DNA of 64,000 nucleotides, taken from positions 60,089-124,088 of the forward strand of contig NZ_JAMQOP010000007.1 of assembly GCF_031624495.1 (NCBI RefSeq), in the 5' to 3' direction. Positions 52,433 through 60,941 of this stretch are shown here, piece after piece (the first letter of the stretch is position 1; each line of letters opens with the position of its first letter). The position numbers were made by a program, and so were the translations under genes. The notes under the pieces are model-generated. The model was not told the origin of the DNA, ran no database searches, and worked only from the letters and a program-made list of their open reading frames with translations. The stretch is from Halogeometricum sp. S1BR25-6 (GTDB lineage: Archaea; Halobacteriota; Halobacteria; Halobacteriales; Haloferacaceae).

Positions 52433-53131
52433 CTAAAACTCGTGATCTGAGAACGGATCGGATTGGTGCGACTGCTGCTGGAGCTTGGAGACGTCAATCA
52501 AATCTCGTAGATTGATGTCGGTGTATTCGTCGATCAGGATGGCGATTGTGATGAGCAGGAAGATAACCGCCCCTACGTCTGAATTGAGTCCATCTCTGAT
52601 CGATTCTCGGCGTCGAACCGTGTTCTGCTGCTCACGGGAGAGACTGTCAGCAATCTCTGCTGCTTCCTCAACCCACTCGCTGATGTTCTCTCTACCGTTG
52701 TCTCGTTTCCAGTCATAGGTCGAGAAAATACTGGATAGCGTACGCACATGGTTACCATCCTCGACAACGAATTTCTTCAATGGGTTTGTCCCGCTGAAGT
52801 CGGTACTGCCTTCTTTATCCTTCAGAGAATGGATTTTCACACCGACGATGCCGTTTCCTCTTTCGATGCTCTTCTTGGTTTCGTAGTGAACCCAGTCTCT
52901 CTCTGCAGTCTCGTTACCGATGAGAATGACTGTGACAGAGGTACCGTGGAGCTGTCCGTTGATCCATCTCCGGATCTTCTCATCAGTTGCTCGTTTGATT
53001 TTCTCCTGCTCTGCGGCATCGAAGAACCCTGCTGCTTCACGGTCGTTGCTGGTCACCCAACTGTTTCGGACTTGGTTCACTCGCCATACGTCTCGGCCGT
53101 AGTGGAAACTGAAGAAGACTCTTCTAACCAA
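52433..53131 (-). CDS. ThsB-type TIR protein (DUF1863) with C-terminal membrane helix
   Basis: This is a 232-residue protein. The first 165 residues match the ThsB/MTH538 TIR-like fold: RRVFFSFHYGRDVWRVNQVR, GTSVTVILIGNETAERDWVH and YETKKSIERGNGIVGVKIH. Thoeris ThsB proteins make a cyclic ADP-ribose-type signal on phage infection. Unlike normal ThsB, this one ends with a helix (VGAVIFLLITIAILI) that should tether it to the membrane. Its start overlaps the 2TM gene by 8 nt. It is a paralogue of the protein at 53559. No ThsA effector is present nearby. Confidence 0.82.
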   Translation of the reverse strand: MVRRVFFSFHYGRDVWRVNQVRNSWVTSNDREAAGFFDAAEQEKIKRATDEKIRRWINGQLHGTSVTVILIGNETAERDWVHYETKKSIERGNGIVGVKIHSLKDKEGSTDFSGTNPLKKFVVEDGNHVRTLSSIFSTYDWKRDNGRENISEWVEEAAEIADSLSREQQNTVRRRESIRDGLNSDVGAVIFLLITIAILIDEYTDINLRDLIDVSKLQQQSHQSDPFSDHEF

Positions 53132-53555
53132 AGATTTCCCCTCCGTTAATGCAGATCAGGATTACTGTGTAAATGATGAGTAGTCCGGCGATCGTGCCGT
53201 AAAATGTGAACATGGATCTGGTTGTCATCAGCTGAGTGGTTCCATCGACTTCGTCCTCGAACCGAGATGGGTCCATGTTAAATAGGTGCTCGTCAGTATC
53301 GTCGCGGTTGAGCCGAACCCAGTCGAATAATTTCCGAAACTTTCTCTCCTGTCTCAGGTAGTAGGCATCAAGGTACCAGAACCCGATGAGAGGAATAAAA
53401 GCGGCAAATAGCTGGAAGTTATTCGTCCGGAATAGGAGTGCGACAACCACCAAGGTAACTGTCCAGCCCTTGATCTTGAATGAGTTGGATGCCTGCCTAT
53501 CGATGATGTTCTGTATGTGCTCCAATTCTTGATGGAAGCCGTTGTCCGACGACAT
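53124..53555 (-). CDS. Two-helix-pair membrane protein of the TIR operon, putative effector
   Basis: This is a 143-residue protein with an N-terminal amphipathic part (LEHIQNIIDRQASNSFKIKG), a close helix pair at about 30-65 and a C-terminal helix at about 115-138. The pattern of 2TM plus short soluble segment and the motif WYLDAYYLRQERKFRKLF resemble 2TM/SLATT-like proteins that accompany nucleotide-signal defence systems. It lies between two TIR genes (3 nt after one, overlapping the other). I infer that it is a membrane effector or anchor for the TIR proteins. Confidence 0.7.
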   Translation of the reverse strand: MSSDNGFHQELEHIQNIIDRQASNSFKIKGWTVTLVVVALLFRTNNFQLFAAFIPLIGFWYLDAYYLRQERKFRKLFDWVRLNRDDTDEHLFNMDPSRFEDEVDGTTQLMTTRSMFTFYGTIAGLLIIYTVILICINGGEIFG

Positions 53556-53558
53556 AGT

Positions 53559-54050
53559 TTACCGGCCTGCTATCTGAGCAGCTTTCTCGACCCAACTTCC
53601 GAGATTGTTGTAGCCGTCGTCACGTTTCCAGTGGTAGGTTTCAAAGATGTCAGAAAGATATTTTTTCCGGCCGTTCTCGGTGATATGCCACCTGTCAAGC
53701 GGATTCTTTCCTTTTCTAGCGGTTCTCCCGTTTTTATCTTCGATGTTATGAATGTAGATACCGAGCAGGCCGTTACCCCGGTTGTAGCTTTTTTCGATTT
53801 CGCGGTTTACCCAGTCGCGGTTGTAGGTTTCACTGCCGATTAGGACGACAGTGACCGAGGTATTGTGGATCTGTTTGTCGATCCAGCGTTCGATCGCATC
53901 TTCTCCTCCCCTCTTTATTTCCTCCCACTCGGCGGCATCAATGAACCCAGCTACCTCTCGGTTGTCTTGGGTAACCCAACTATTCCGTACTGGGTTGGTT
54001 CGCCAATGATCGCGCTCGTAGTGAAAGCTGAAAAATACCCTCCTGACCAT
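53559..54050 (-). CDS. ThsB-type TIR protein (DUF1863)
   Basis: This is a 163-residue protein, first gene of the operon. RRVFFSFHYERDHWRTNPVR, NTSVTVVLIGSETYNRDWVN and EIEKSYNRGNGLLGIYIH are the conserved segments of the ThsB TIR-like family. The Glu of the last segment sits where TIR NADases have their catalytic Glu, but I cannot confirm it. It is normal length for ThsB. With its paralogue at 52433 and the 2TM protein it makes a three-gene defence-type unit. Confidence 0.85.
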   Translation of the reverse strand: MVRRVFFSFHYERDHWRTNPVRNSWVTQDNREVAGFIDAAEWEEIKRGGEDAIERWIDKQIHNTSVTVVLIGSETYNRDWVNREIEKSYNRGNGLLGIYIHNIEDKNGRTARKGKNPLDRWHITENGRKKYLSDIFETYHWKRDDGYNNLGSWVEKAAQIAGR

Positions 54051-54241
54051 GACTATTCTCTTGGTTCAGAGATAATATCCAACTGCCATATATCTACGGT
54101 ATTTTCACATCTCTATTGGTCACACACCGTTTTTCATGTTTACAGTTTTGACTTGTGTTTAAAAGGTATTTCAGAAGTGGTGCTCAATTTGATTCTATAA
54201 CGGTCCGTCCTCCAAATCATCAAACGTTCGTTGTCCACAGT

Positions 54242-55708
54242 CTAATTCAGGCAGTCGAGTTCCTCGTCCTCTAGGGAAAGAAACTCTGTAACGTAGTCTT
54301 CCAGCGTCGGGTTTTCAGCGGCGAAGAACTCCACAGTCCGGAACATCTCTTTGCTAAACCCCTCATAGAGCCCATAGATATCTGAGTCAAGAAGCTCAGG
54401 GTTAGATGACACCAGTTCCTTTTGGGTTGAAGTCTGAACACGGTACGCAAACGAGAGATGGGCGTTCAAACCTAACAAAAACACCGACAAACTAGATTGT
54501 CGACTCTGATCGGATTGAGCAATCGTCTCTGCACTCACGGTCGAAAAGTCGAAATCCAAGAAATAGTTCTTGTCTAATAGCAACCCGTCTGGCTGTATAT
54601 TGTGTTCACTGTTAACTAGACCAATAATACGAATAAGACAAGGAATGCATTCGCCACAGTTGTAGGGGTGTCCGGCAGCGTCCTTTTTTTGTGACAATTC
54701 ACGCGGATGTGGACAAGTTCGAGTAAAGAAAATATCCTCTTTGTTTGGGATGCAGTTGACGACCTCTCCCTTTGTGTAGTCAATGAACGGATTGCTGATT
54801 TGCACTTTACGGTCCGGAAAGAGTTCGTCAAAAATTCGGTTCAAGCTCTTAACGAACAGCGGATGGACTGTGCGAGTCGTCGTCCAGCCAGATCCCAGCG
54901 AGGAGAACCGCGACAGGACACCATTCTCAGGAACGAAGATATCATCAACATCGAGGGCTACCGCGACAGCGGCGGCGAAGGCGAAGTACATGAATGATCG
55001 AGTGAACTGCGTATTTTCATATGCAGAGAACTCCTCGTCGACACCTATTGAGATCAGATTACCATCGAAGAGATGGTCAAAATTTCGCACTAGATGACCG
55101 ACGTTTCGGCCATGATCCACGCTGACAAAATGTGGATTGCGCCCTTCATCAGCGAGGTAAAATCGGCCACCCAAGCTATCTAAGCCGCCAGAAAAGAGCG
55201 CGACAGAATCAGTCTCAGGCAGTTGACCACAATGTCCACCCGCACCCTCATCAATAGACTGATTCTCGTCGATAGCATCGATGAACCGATACTGGAAATT
55301 GTCACGCGAGATGAAGCTAACAGCGTGATTCAATTCAGACTCCAATGGTTGCCATTTCTCCACGTCGACAACAGGGTACAAGATCTGTATCTGCCGTGAT
55401 TTCAGCATTTCCTCCCCGTCATCCTTCGCACCAGTGGGCCCTCGCTTCACCAAACGATCTGCAGCATACGTACCGAGTGCGAGCTCAACCAACGCCGTGA
55501 CTGTTGGAGGAGGGCTCTGTCCGAACAGGTCGCTGAGGACCCTCTTCTTGTACTTGATTAGACGACCGCCTTCTGTTTCAGTCTTGGTTCGATAATCGTC
55601 GACGACAATCGTGTAGTCCGAGTCTGCTTCGCTAAGATTCGATCCAGTCTCGGACTTAATCAGGAATCGCTTAGTTCCCTTCAAGATCTTCGTCCCCCCA
55701 CGCCTCAA
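54242..55708 (-). CDS. QueC/QatC-like PP-loop enzyme of a defence-type operon
   Basis: This is a 488-residue protein, twice the length of housekeeping QueC. Residues about 165-185 have the PP-loop SVALFSGGLDSLGG, then VSVDHG, and a zinc site FFTRTCPHPRE ... YNCGECIPCLIR (one Cys plus C-x2-C-x2-C), all typical of QueC. Large QueC relatives occur in Qat and type IV CBASS defence systems, where they are reported to attach a deazaguanine to the N-terminal glycine of a partner protein. The upstream gene at 56050 encodes such a Met-Gly-Thr protein. The N-terminal 160 residues are extra. Its start overlaps the preceding gene by 38 nt. Confidence 0.85.
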   Translation of the reverse strand: MRRGGTKILKGTKRFLIKSETGSNLSEADSDYTIVVDDYRTKTETEGGRLIKYKKRVLSDLFGQSPPPTVTALVELALGTYAADRLVKRGPTGAKDDGEEMLKSRQIQILYPVVDVEKWQPLESELNHAVSFISRDNFQYRFIDAIDENQSIDEGAGGHCGQLPETDSVALFSGGLDSLGGRFYLADEGRNPHFVSVDHGRNVGHLVRNFDHLFDGNLISIGVDEEFSAYENTQFTRSFMYFAFAAAVAVALDVDDIFVPENGVLSRFSSLGSGWTTTRTVHPLFVKSLNRIFDELFPDRKVQISNPFIDYTKGEVVNCIPNKEDIFFTRTCPHPRELSQKKDAAGHPYNCGECIPCLIRIIGLVNSEHNIQPDGLLLDKNYFLDFDFSTVSAETIAQSDQSRQSSLSVFLLGLNAHLSFAYRVQTSTQKELVSSNPELLDSDIYGLYEGFSKEMFRTVEFFAAENPTLEDYVTEFLSLEDEELDCLN

Positions 55709-56081
55709 TCATCTCGTGCATAGTATTCCGAATCATTTCCTCTACATCCTCGTGCTCTAGTAGCTCCACATCAGCATCTTCGAAAATTGGAGTCAGTTCC
55801 GGCTGGTCCTGTATTTTTTCGACCAGCTCATCTGCCCGGTTGGCACACTGATCTCGTAGTTGCTCCTCAAATTCTTCTAACTCATGATCAGTCTCGACGT
55901 TTTGGCTGAAGTGGAGTTGGAGAGCGGAGTCTAACTCGGGATCATTTGTAGTTGCCTCAATTTCCTCGTTGAGCAGTTGAAAGAGATACTCCCGGAAATA
56001 TACCCGGAAGAATCCTTCAACGCCATGCGCCTCTACGAACTCGTCAATGTTATTTTGAATCTCGGTGTCGTTCAAGAGCAT
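55671..56081 (-). CDS. Acidic helical protein of the QueC-like operon
   Basis: This is a 136-residue, Glu/Asp-rich, all-helical protein (MLLNDTEIQNNIDEFVEAHG; QLRDQCANRADELVEKIQDQ). It overlaps the upstream MGT-protein gene by 32 nt and the QueC-like gene by 38 nt, so it is certainly co-translated. No motif is recognised. With the upstream 153-residue protein it may together equal a QatB-like protein, which is usually one chain of about 270 residues. Confidence 0.65.
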   Translation of the reverse strand: MLLNDTEIQNNIDEFVEAHGVEGFFRVYFREYLFQLLNEEIEATTNDPELDSALQLHFSQNVETDHELEEFEEQLRDQCANRADELVEKIQDQPELTPIFEDADVELLEHEDVEEMIRNTMHEMIEAWGDEDLEGN

Positions 56082-56511
56082 CAGCTCCTTCGGTCATGAT
56101 GTCACCCATCGCACTTTCCATTGCTCGTTCTGCGGACCCTGAGAAGGCTCGGTCTGTTCCCTGAGATCCCTTTGCAAGACCTCGAGTGGCGGCTTCTTTT
56201 GAAGCTTGCTCAACGACAGCTTCAGAGGCACCAGCTGCAACGACCTCCTTTACCACTGAGGAACCGACCTCCTTAGTAGCGGACTCAACACCGTCCTGGT
56301 GGCTTTTGATTATGAATTCAGAGCCATATCGGACCGCTAAATAAGCTGGAACTTTGGCTGCGCCGTTTGGTTGAGCAGCCAGAATCATCTTGAAATAGAT
56401 TTCACTGGCCTTGGCAGCATTTTTATCACCCGCAGCATCAGCTAAATCACGTTTCGCATCTTCATAGTCAGCGTTAGATGCCCCGGATCGGTTCCGGGTT
56501 GCTGTTCCCAT
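56050..56511 (-). CDS. Met-Gly-Thr protein, likely modification substrate of the QueC-like enzyme
   Basis: This is a 153-residue protein starting MGTATRNRSGASNADYED. A Met-Gly-Thr/Ser start followed by a disordered Gly/Ser stretch is the mark of QatB, the substrate of QatC-type enzymes. Residues 20-130 are helical and Ala/Lys/Glu-rich (YLAVRYGSEFIIKSHQDGVE; EVVAAGASEAVVEQASKEAA). It is the first of three overlapping genes. I infer that Met is removed and the exposed Gly modified. What the protein then does is unknown. Confidence 0.68.
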   Translation of the reverse strand: MGTATRNRSGASNADYEDAKRDLADAAGDKNAAKASEIYFKMILAAQPNGAAKVPAYLAVRYGSEFIIKSHQDGVESATKEVGSSVVKEVVAAGASEAVVEQASKEAATRGLAKGSQGTDRAFSGSAERAMESAMGDIMTEGADALERHRDSK

Positions 56512-56571
56512 ACCATCACATTGACCGTCTGTATTATAATACTAATTGACTTTCCTGTCTCCACCGTTGGC

Positions 56572-58275
56572 TCACAAGGATTGACCGCCGTTGATGTAGA
56601 GGTACTTCGAAGGATGACCGAATGTTGCTACGAACGGAGTCGGTCTCAGCTGATAACCAATTCCGAGAATATCTAATATCGGCATGACAGCGTTGATATG
56701 GTGGTCTTGTCCGATACGTAGGTGTCCATGTGCAGTCCGGTTTCTTAGGTTGCCGTCAGCAGTTTCTCCTTTCTTCTCGTTGTAGGCGTATTCGATATAT
56801 TCATGAAATTCCTCTCCAGTATAGGAATCAATCTGTGAAATGAGAGGGGTGAGTGTTCTGGTCCCGGTGCCGCCATCCATCTGTCGGACGACGTCGTCAC
56901 CGAGATCGTTCAGGAGTTCGTAGAGAGACGATTCGAGCCGTGGAATGCTAATGTGGATAGAGGCGGCGTACTCTTTGTCGAATAGATAATTGATTGCGTC
57001 TGTGAGATACCAGATTGTGTGTTCGGATAGACCAGACACCATGTTCAGTAACTGGAAAAAGTGCCGCTCACGAAGCCATCCTTCCTCGATCAGCCTGACA
57101 ACCGCCCCAGACGTTACTAAGTGGCATCGAAGCAGATCTTGAGCGTAAGCCTGGGTAATGTCTGAGTCGGGACCAACCTGTGTGAGATGACCTGAAAGCT
57201 GCGGGTGTAGGTGATTCACATGGTCGATAATCGAGTGATGGCCCGGATCTCGTTCTCCGTATGGAGGCAGTAGTTCAACCTCGTTTACAAGCCAGTAGAG
57301 TGCCTTTGTAGGGTTGTCGTGGACTGAGATGTTCTTGAAAATGTCTTGAACGGTTTCAGATTGCTTTTTTAAAGCTCCTGGAGCCGCTCTCTCGATCTTT
57401 TTTCCGGAGCGTTTCAGTTCCTGCCCCCCTTTCCGGATTGAGTCCTGCATCTCGTTCTTCTACTCTACCTTTTCATTGTCCGATAGAGTCTGAGATACAA
57501 TGGGATCACGTAGAGCTTCGTCAATTATTGAGCCTTTCAGAAGGGAGTCTCGCTCACCTTGGGTCCCGGCGTACCGCCAGTAGTCATCCGTATATCTTCT
57601 CTTGAGACGAGTATCATCGATATCGAGTTTCCTGCCGATTTCAATAGCCTGTCCTATAAAATCCCGGCAGGAACTCTCGTCAGAGACATTTTGTCCGAGT
57701 TCGTCGTCTTCCTGTCGGTAACGGTTTGCACGCACAACACAGATCACGAAGAGACGTTGCAGTAAGCCCCGGTCAAATGGTCTGTCAGTATCCGTGTGCT
57801 GGAGTACGAGTTCGATAGTCTCTGTGAACCCGCTTCTGGAGCCTTTCTCTCCTTCGTAGTATCTGTCGTCTAAGAAATCAACGGCTATAGAGAGTTCTTC
57901 AGAATTATCGTGGGACAACTCGGCTTGCAGAGTCACCAGTTCCTGTAGTGACCTGACAATAATTGAATCGGGGTCTTCGAATAGTCCTCGTTGAAGTGAT
58001 TCGCTGAGTAGATGTATCGCTGCTCGTGCGTGTTCGTAGAAACCATCGTTGATCTTCCACTGACGCAGGGCTTCTACTGCTGCTATCAGCGGATGCAGAT
58101 CAGAGATTGGACCTAACTTCTCCGGGATTTTCTCGTTCGCAATTTCAGGGTTATCGTCGATGAATCGGATGAATATATCCAGATCAGAGGTGAAGTGAAA
58201 GACCTCTTCGGGGCCCTCTTCTGTTTCCTCCCAGTGTTTCTCTATAGTGTCAATAGAAGGTACATACACGTACAT
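56572..58275 (-). pseudogene. DUF7380-DUF4209 HEPN protein interrupted by in-frame TAG
   Basis: A first part (58275-57460, 271 codons, MYVYVPSIDTIEKHWEETEE) and a second part (57450-56572, MQDSIRKGGQELKRSGKKIE) are in the same frame, separated only by TAG at 57460-57462 and three codons (DNEKVE-stop-KNEMQDS). Together they give about 567 residues, the length and order of DUF7380 plus DUF4209 proteins. The second part has NLRNRTAHGHL, the RN-x3-H motif of HEPN RNases. It lies 60 nt upstream of the QueC-like operon on the same strand. It may work as two chains, or the TAG may be a point mutation. Confidence 0.7.
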
Positions 58276-58349
58276 CAGCGTCTTATTCCCGATATGTTAG
58301 TTGCTACAGGTTTAACAATTCAGCCTCAGGTTTCCAAACCCGATGTGTA

Positions 58350-58389
58350 GAGCCCGGAGTCTGTTGTCCCCTCAACAGGTGAGGGGCTC
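58350..58389. repeat. Nested hairpin upstream of the TFB remnant
   Basis: GAGCCC (58350-58355) pairs with GGGCTC (58384-58389), and inside it CTGTTG (58361-58366) pairs with CAACAG (58373-58378) around a TCCCCT loop. The two stems are separated by five unpaired bases on each side. It could be a terminator or a scar of a mobile element. Confidence 0.45.
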
Positions 58390-58415
58390 GGCATACTGGC
58401 GGGTTCCCCCGAAAC

Positions 58416-59047
58416 ATGGTGAGAATGATGGCAATCAGAGACATCTACGAAACGGAATTTGATGAAGACGTATAGAACGACAACACGGCATGTCCCGAAT
58501 GTAACGGCCAAGTGAGAACGAATACCCTCGAGGCGGTTTGTGAGGACTGTGGGCTCGTCATCGACGAACAGAAAATCGACCACGGACCAGAGTGGCACTC
58601 ATTCGAAGACGACGAAGGGGCTTCGAATCGAACCGGTGCACCACTCACCGTCGCACGTCATGACCGGGGTCTGTCGACGGAGATCGGTCGCCGGAAGGTG
58701 GCCTGCGTCGCGCGGAGTCACGGGTCACGAACACCTACAAAACGCTGAACGAAGAGCTGGGCCTCCCCACTGAGCCCGTCTCCCCCAGCATGTTCGTGCC
58801 GCGACTGGCCTCGGACCGCGAGTGTTCGGACGAGATCCGACAGCGGGCCCGAACCCTCGCAGAGCAGGCTGAAGATCGCGGCATCACGATCGGCGTCCAT
58901 CCGGCCGGCTTTGCAGCGGCCTGCCTCTACAAGGCCGATCGCGAGGAGAGCAGATGGCTGACGCAAAGTGACGTTGCCGAGTCCGGGAACGTCACGCCAA
59001 CCACGGTTCGGACGCATCACGAGACGCTCAATGAACTCGCTGTCTAG
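58416..59047 (+). pseudogene. tfb: TFB (transcription factor B) gene with TAG, internal deletion and frameshift
   Basis: From the ATG at 58416: RDIYETEFDEDV, TAG (58473-58475), then the TFIIB zinc ribbon CPECNGQV ... CEDCGLVIDEQ and the B-finger/linker HGPEWHSFEDDEG, GAPLTVARHDRGLSTEIGR. Just after this the frame jumps to SRVTNTYKTLNEELGLP, the end of the first cyclin repeat. The second repeat is then complete (FVPRLASDRECSDEIRQRAR ... NVTPTTVRTHHETLNEL). About 100 or more residues of the first cyclin fold are deleted. Haloarchaea have many TFB paralogues; this one is dead. Confidence 0.88.
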
Positions 59048-59532
59048 ACCGGCCAAGTAGGGAGCGAAGGCACCCCATTCTCCCAGCGAATGGCCTCTAC
59101 CGCCGACGGGAGTTGCTGCAGTCGGTCATCGAGGACGGCGAGTGGATGCGCATCGAGAAACGTCGCGCTATGCCGATCGACAGGCGTGTCTTCATAATTG
59201 AGCTGGATGTGACAGGGCCCGAGGTCTGGATGGTCGGCATCCTGGTGGAAGCCGAGCATTAGGTTCCGGTCCGGTTCAACCCAGTTGATGCGGTAGTATT
59301 CGTAGTCGACGCCGGCGGGATACCAGAAGCGAATCTCCAGTCGTGCGGTCTCTGCGTCGTAAGAGCCACTCAGGAACGTCGTCGGGTCAACATTCGCGAT
59401 GACGTACCGGGGTCGGCGTCGAGACGGGCGATAGCGCACGTCCTCACACCCTGCCTGCCTCGTCAATCGGCCGTGAACGTTGCGGAGGAGGGTGCGCTGT
59501 GTATAGCGATCGCGACCGGCAAGAAAGATCAT
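59044..59532 (-). CDS. TumE-like (DUF6516-like) putative toxin, third copy
   Basis: This is a 162-residue protein. The core LEIRFWYPAGVDYEYYRINW, then MLGFHQDADHPDLGPCHIQL, matches the TumE-like pattern of the copies at 44634 and 46915. The N-terminal extension (LAGRDRYTQRTLLRNVHGRL) and Pro/Trp tail are specific to this copy. It follows its HTH partner by 17 nt. It is convergent with the TFB remnant (4-nt overlap of ends). Confidence 0.68.
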   Translation of the reverse strand: MIFLAGRDRYTQRTLLRNVHGRLTRQAGCEDVRYRPSRRRPRYVIANVDPTTFLSGSYDAETARLEIRFWYPAGVDYEYYRINWVEPDRNLMLGFHQDADHPDLGPCHIQLNYEDTPVDRHSATFLDAHPLAVLDDRLQQLPSAVEAIRWENGVPSLPTWPV

Positions 59533-59549
59533 ACTGTGAGAGAGGAGAA

Positions 59550-60101
59550 TTAGCTCGTGGCGCGGTCAGCCACGTCGGTCATCTGTTCGCGGGCGGCTTC
59601 CACATCCGAGTAGAGTTCTAGTGCGTGCTTGATGAGGCGGCGGTCCTCCTCGTTCTCGCGCCAGAACGCAATCACGTCGCGGCGTTCGCGAAGCTCGCCA
59701 CTTGAGAGATCCCCATCAGCAAGCGACTGTTCGAGGTCTTCCCATGTCTCGACGTCGTAGGTCGCCTGCCACTCCTCAATCTCCTCGGTAATCGCGGCCA
59801 ATTCGTTCCGCAACTCCTCGCGCGTGTTTTCCTCGATGAGCGTTCGGATTTCCTCGAAGAGCAGTCGCGTGTAGTCTGGCTGGTAGAGCGTCGTCTCGCC
59901 GGCCTCAACGCGGCGCAGTTGCCCCTGCTCGACGAGCGCCTGGAGTTCCTCGTTGGTCGTGCTCCAGGCGGCGTCGGCCTGCTCGCTGATCCAGTTAACC
60001 GACCGGGGGTCACGAAGCGTCTCGGCGACGGCTCGAATACGGTCGCGGGCGCTCATCGACTCAGTCCACGACTGGACGCCATTCCGTGGAGATTCGGACA
60101 T
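59550..60101 (-). CDS. HTH antitoxin/regulator partner of the third TumE-like toxin
   Basis: This is a 183-residue protein from the ATG at 60101 (MSESPRNGVQSWTESMSARD); the open frame extends upstream to 60362 but is not coding-like. Winged helix: LRDPRSVNWISEQADAAWST, TNEELQALVEQGQLRRVEAG. A helical segment follows (ELRNELAAITEEIEEWQATY), as in the copies at 44092 and 47369. AT-rich sequence with TATATGTTTATAC lies upstream at about 60140-60156, a plausible promoter. Confidence 0.75.
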   Translation of the reverse strand: MSESPRNGVQSWTESMSARDRIRAVAETLRDPRSVNWISEQADAAWSTTNEELQALVEQGQLRRVEAGETTLYQPDYTRLLFEEIRTLIEENTREELRNELAAITEEIEEWQATYDVETWEDLEQSLADGDLSSGELRERRDVIAFWRENEEDRRLIKHALELYSDVEAAREQMTDVADRATS

Positions 60102-60225
60102 GCTTGGCACCTCTTGGAACAGTGTTCGTGCCTTACTCCCATATATGTTTATACTATCTCGCATAATCGAGAGCGTGTTACGAGCATAGGCGTCCGGACA
60201 TTGAAATGCGAAACCGACAGAATCT

Positions 60226-60849
60226 ATGAGCCAACCGATGCACAACAGATATTCGGACTTTGAGGAACTGCGGCCGACCTGCGAGGCATCCCACATTCCG
60301 GACACGAGGCTGGACGACGGGTGTGAAGGAGACCCCCGACGGCAACGCGTCGCGACGAGCACTGGCGGTTACCCTGATGCGCCAACGGCCACCGACGGCG
60401 AGTGCCGGTCCTGTGAGGCGTCAGTCCCAGACGCCCAGACGAAATGACGGTTCTGTCTCATCAACCATCTCGGGAGTGACGCCACTAGCACGAATGAGTC
60501 AGCGTCGACGACGTTCCTCGGGATCGTCCACCTGGTCGTCGAGTCGACCACGTTCTACGGCGCCGTGGGGAGGGGCGGCGCCGCGGCGAACCTCCTCTCT
60601 GCCAACGAGGCGGAGTCGGCCGTCGACGACTACACTCTCATCTACGAGCTCGACGAGGCGCCGGCGCGCCAGCTGGCCGAGCAATGGCCCTCACTTCCCG
60701 ACGCGGTACAGGTGTCGTCAGGAGAGGGAGAAGGGCTTCTCAGTGCCGCCCGTGACCGGTCGACGTCAACCTGTTCACACGGCCAGACAAGAGAGACGGG
60801 ACAGAAGCCCACGCCGCGGCAACTGCCGTCACGAGGTCCCGATATCTGA
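60226..60849 (+). pseudogene. Zinc-ribbon protein of haloarchaeal 'biosurfactant protein 1' type with in-frame TGA
   Basis: The frame from 60226 (MSQPMHNRYSDFEELRPTCE) leads to GECRSCEASVPDAQTK, TGA at 60445-60447, then RFCLINHLGSD. With TGA read as Cys it would be CRSC-x10-CRFC, a zinc ribbon whose third Cys is exactly the TGA (TGC or TGT to TGA). The same frame stays open for 133 more codons (LANLLSANEAESAVDDYTLI style sequence) to 60849. The family name is recalled from automatic annotations and has no proven function. Confidence 0.55.
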
Positions 60850-60941
60850 ACACGGAGTCAGGAGAATCGCTGTCTTAACTGTTACTGTGTCTCGCCTCTT
60901 GAGAGGGAGTTTCTTAGTCCAGCATTTCAAATGAACTGGTA

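Noticed and set aside
52433..54050. Canonical Thoeris system
   Set aside because: ThsB-type proteins are present but no ThsA (SIR2/SLOG) gene is found on either side, so only 'Thoeris-like' is justified.
12265..60849. Pyrrolysine or selenocysteine recoding to explain in-frame stops
   Set aside because: All three stop codons occur, TAG ends normal genes in the same window, and several of the affected genes have further lesions.
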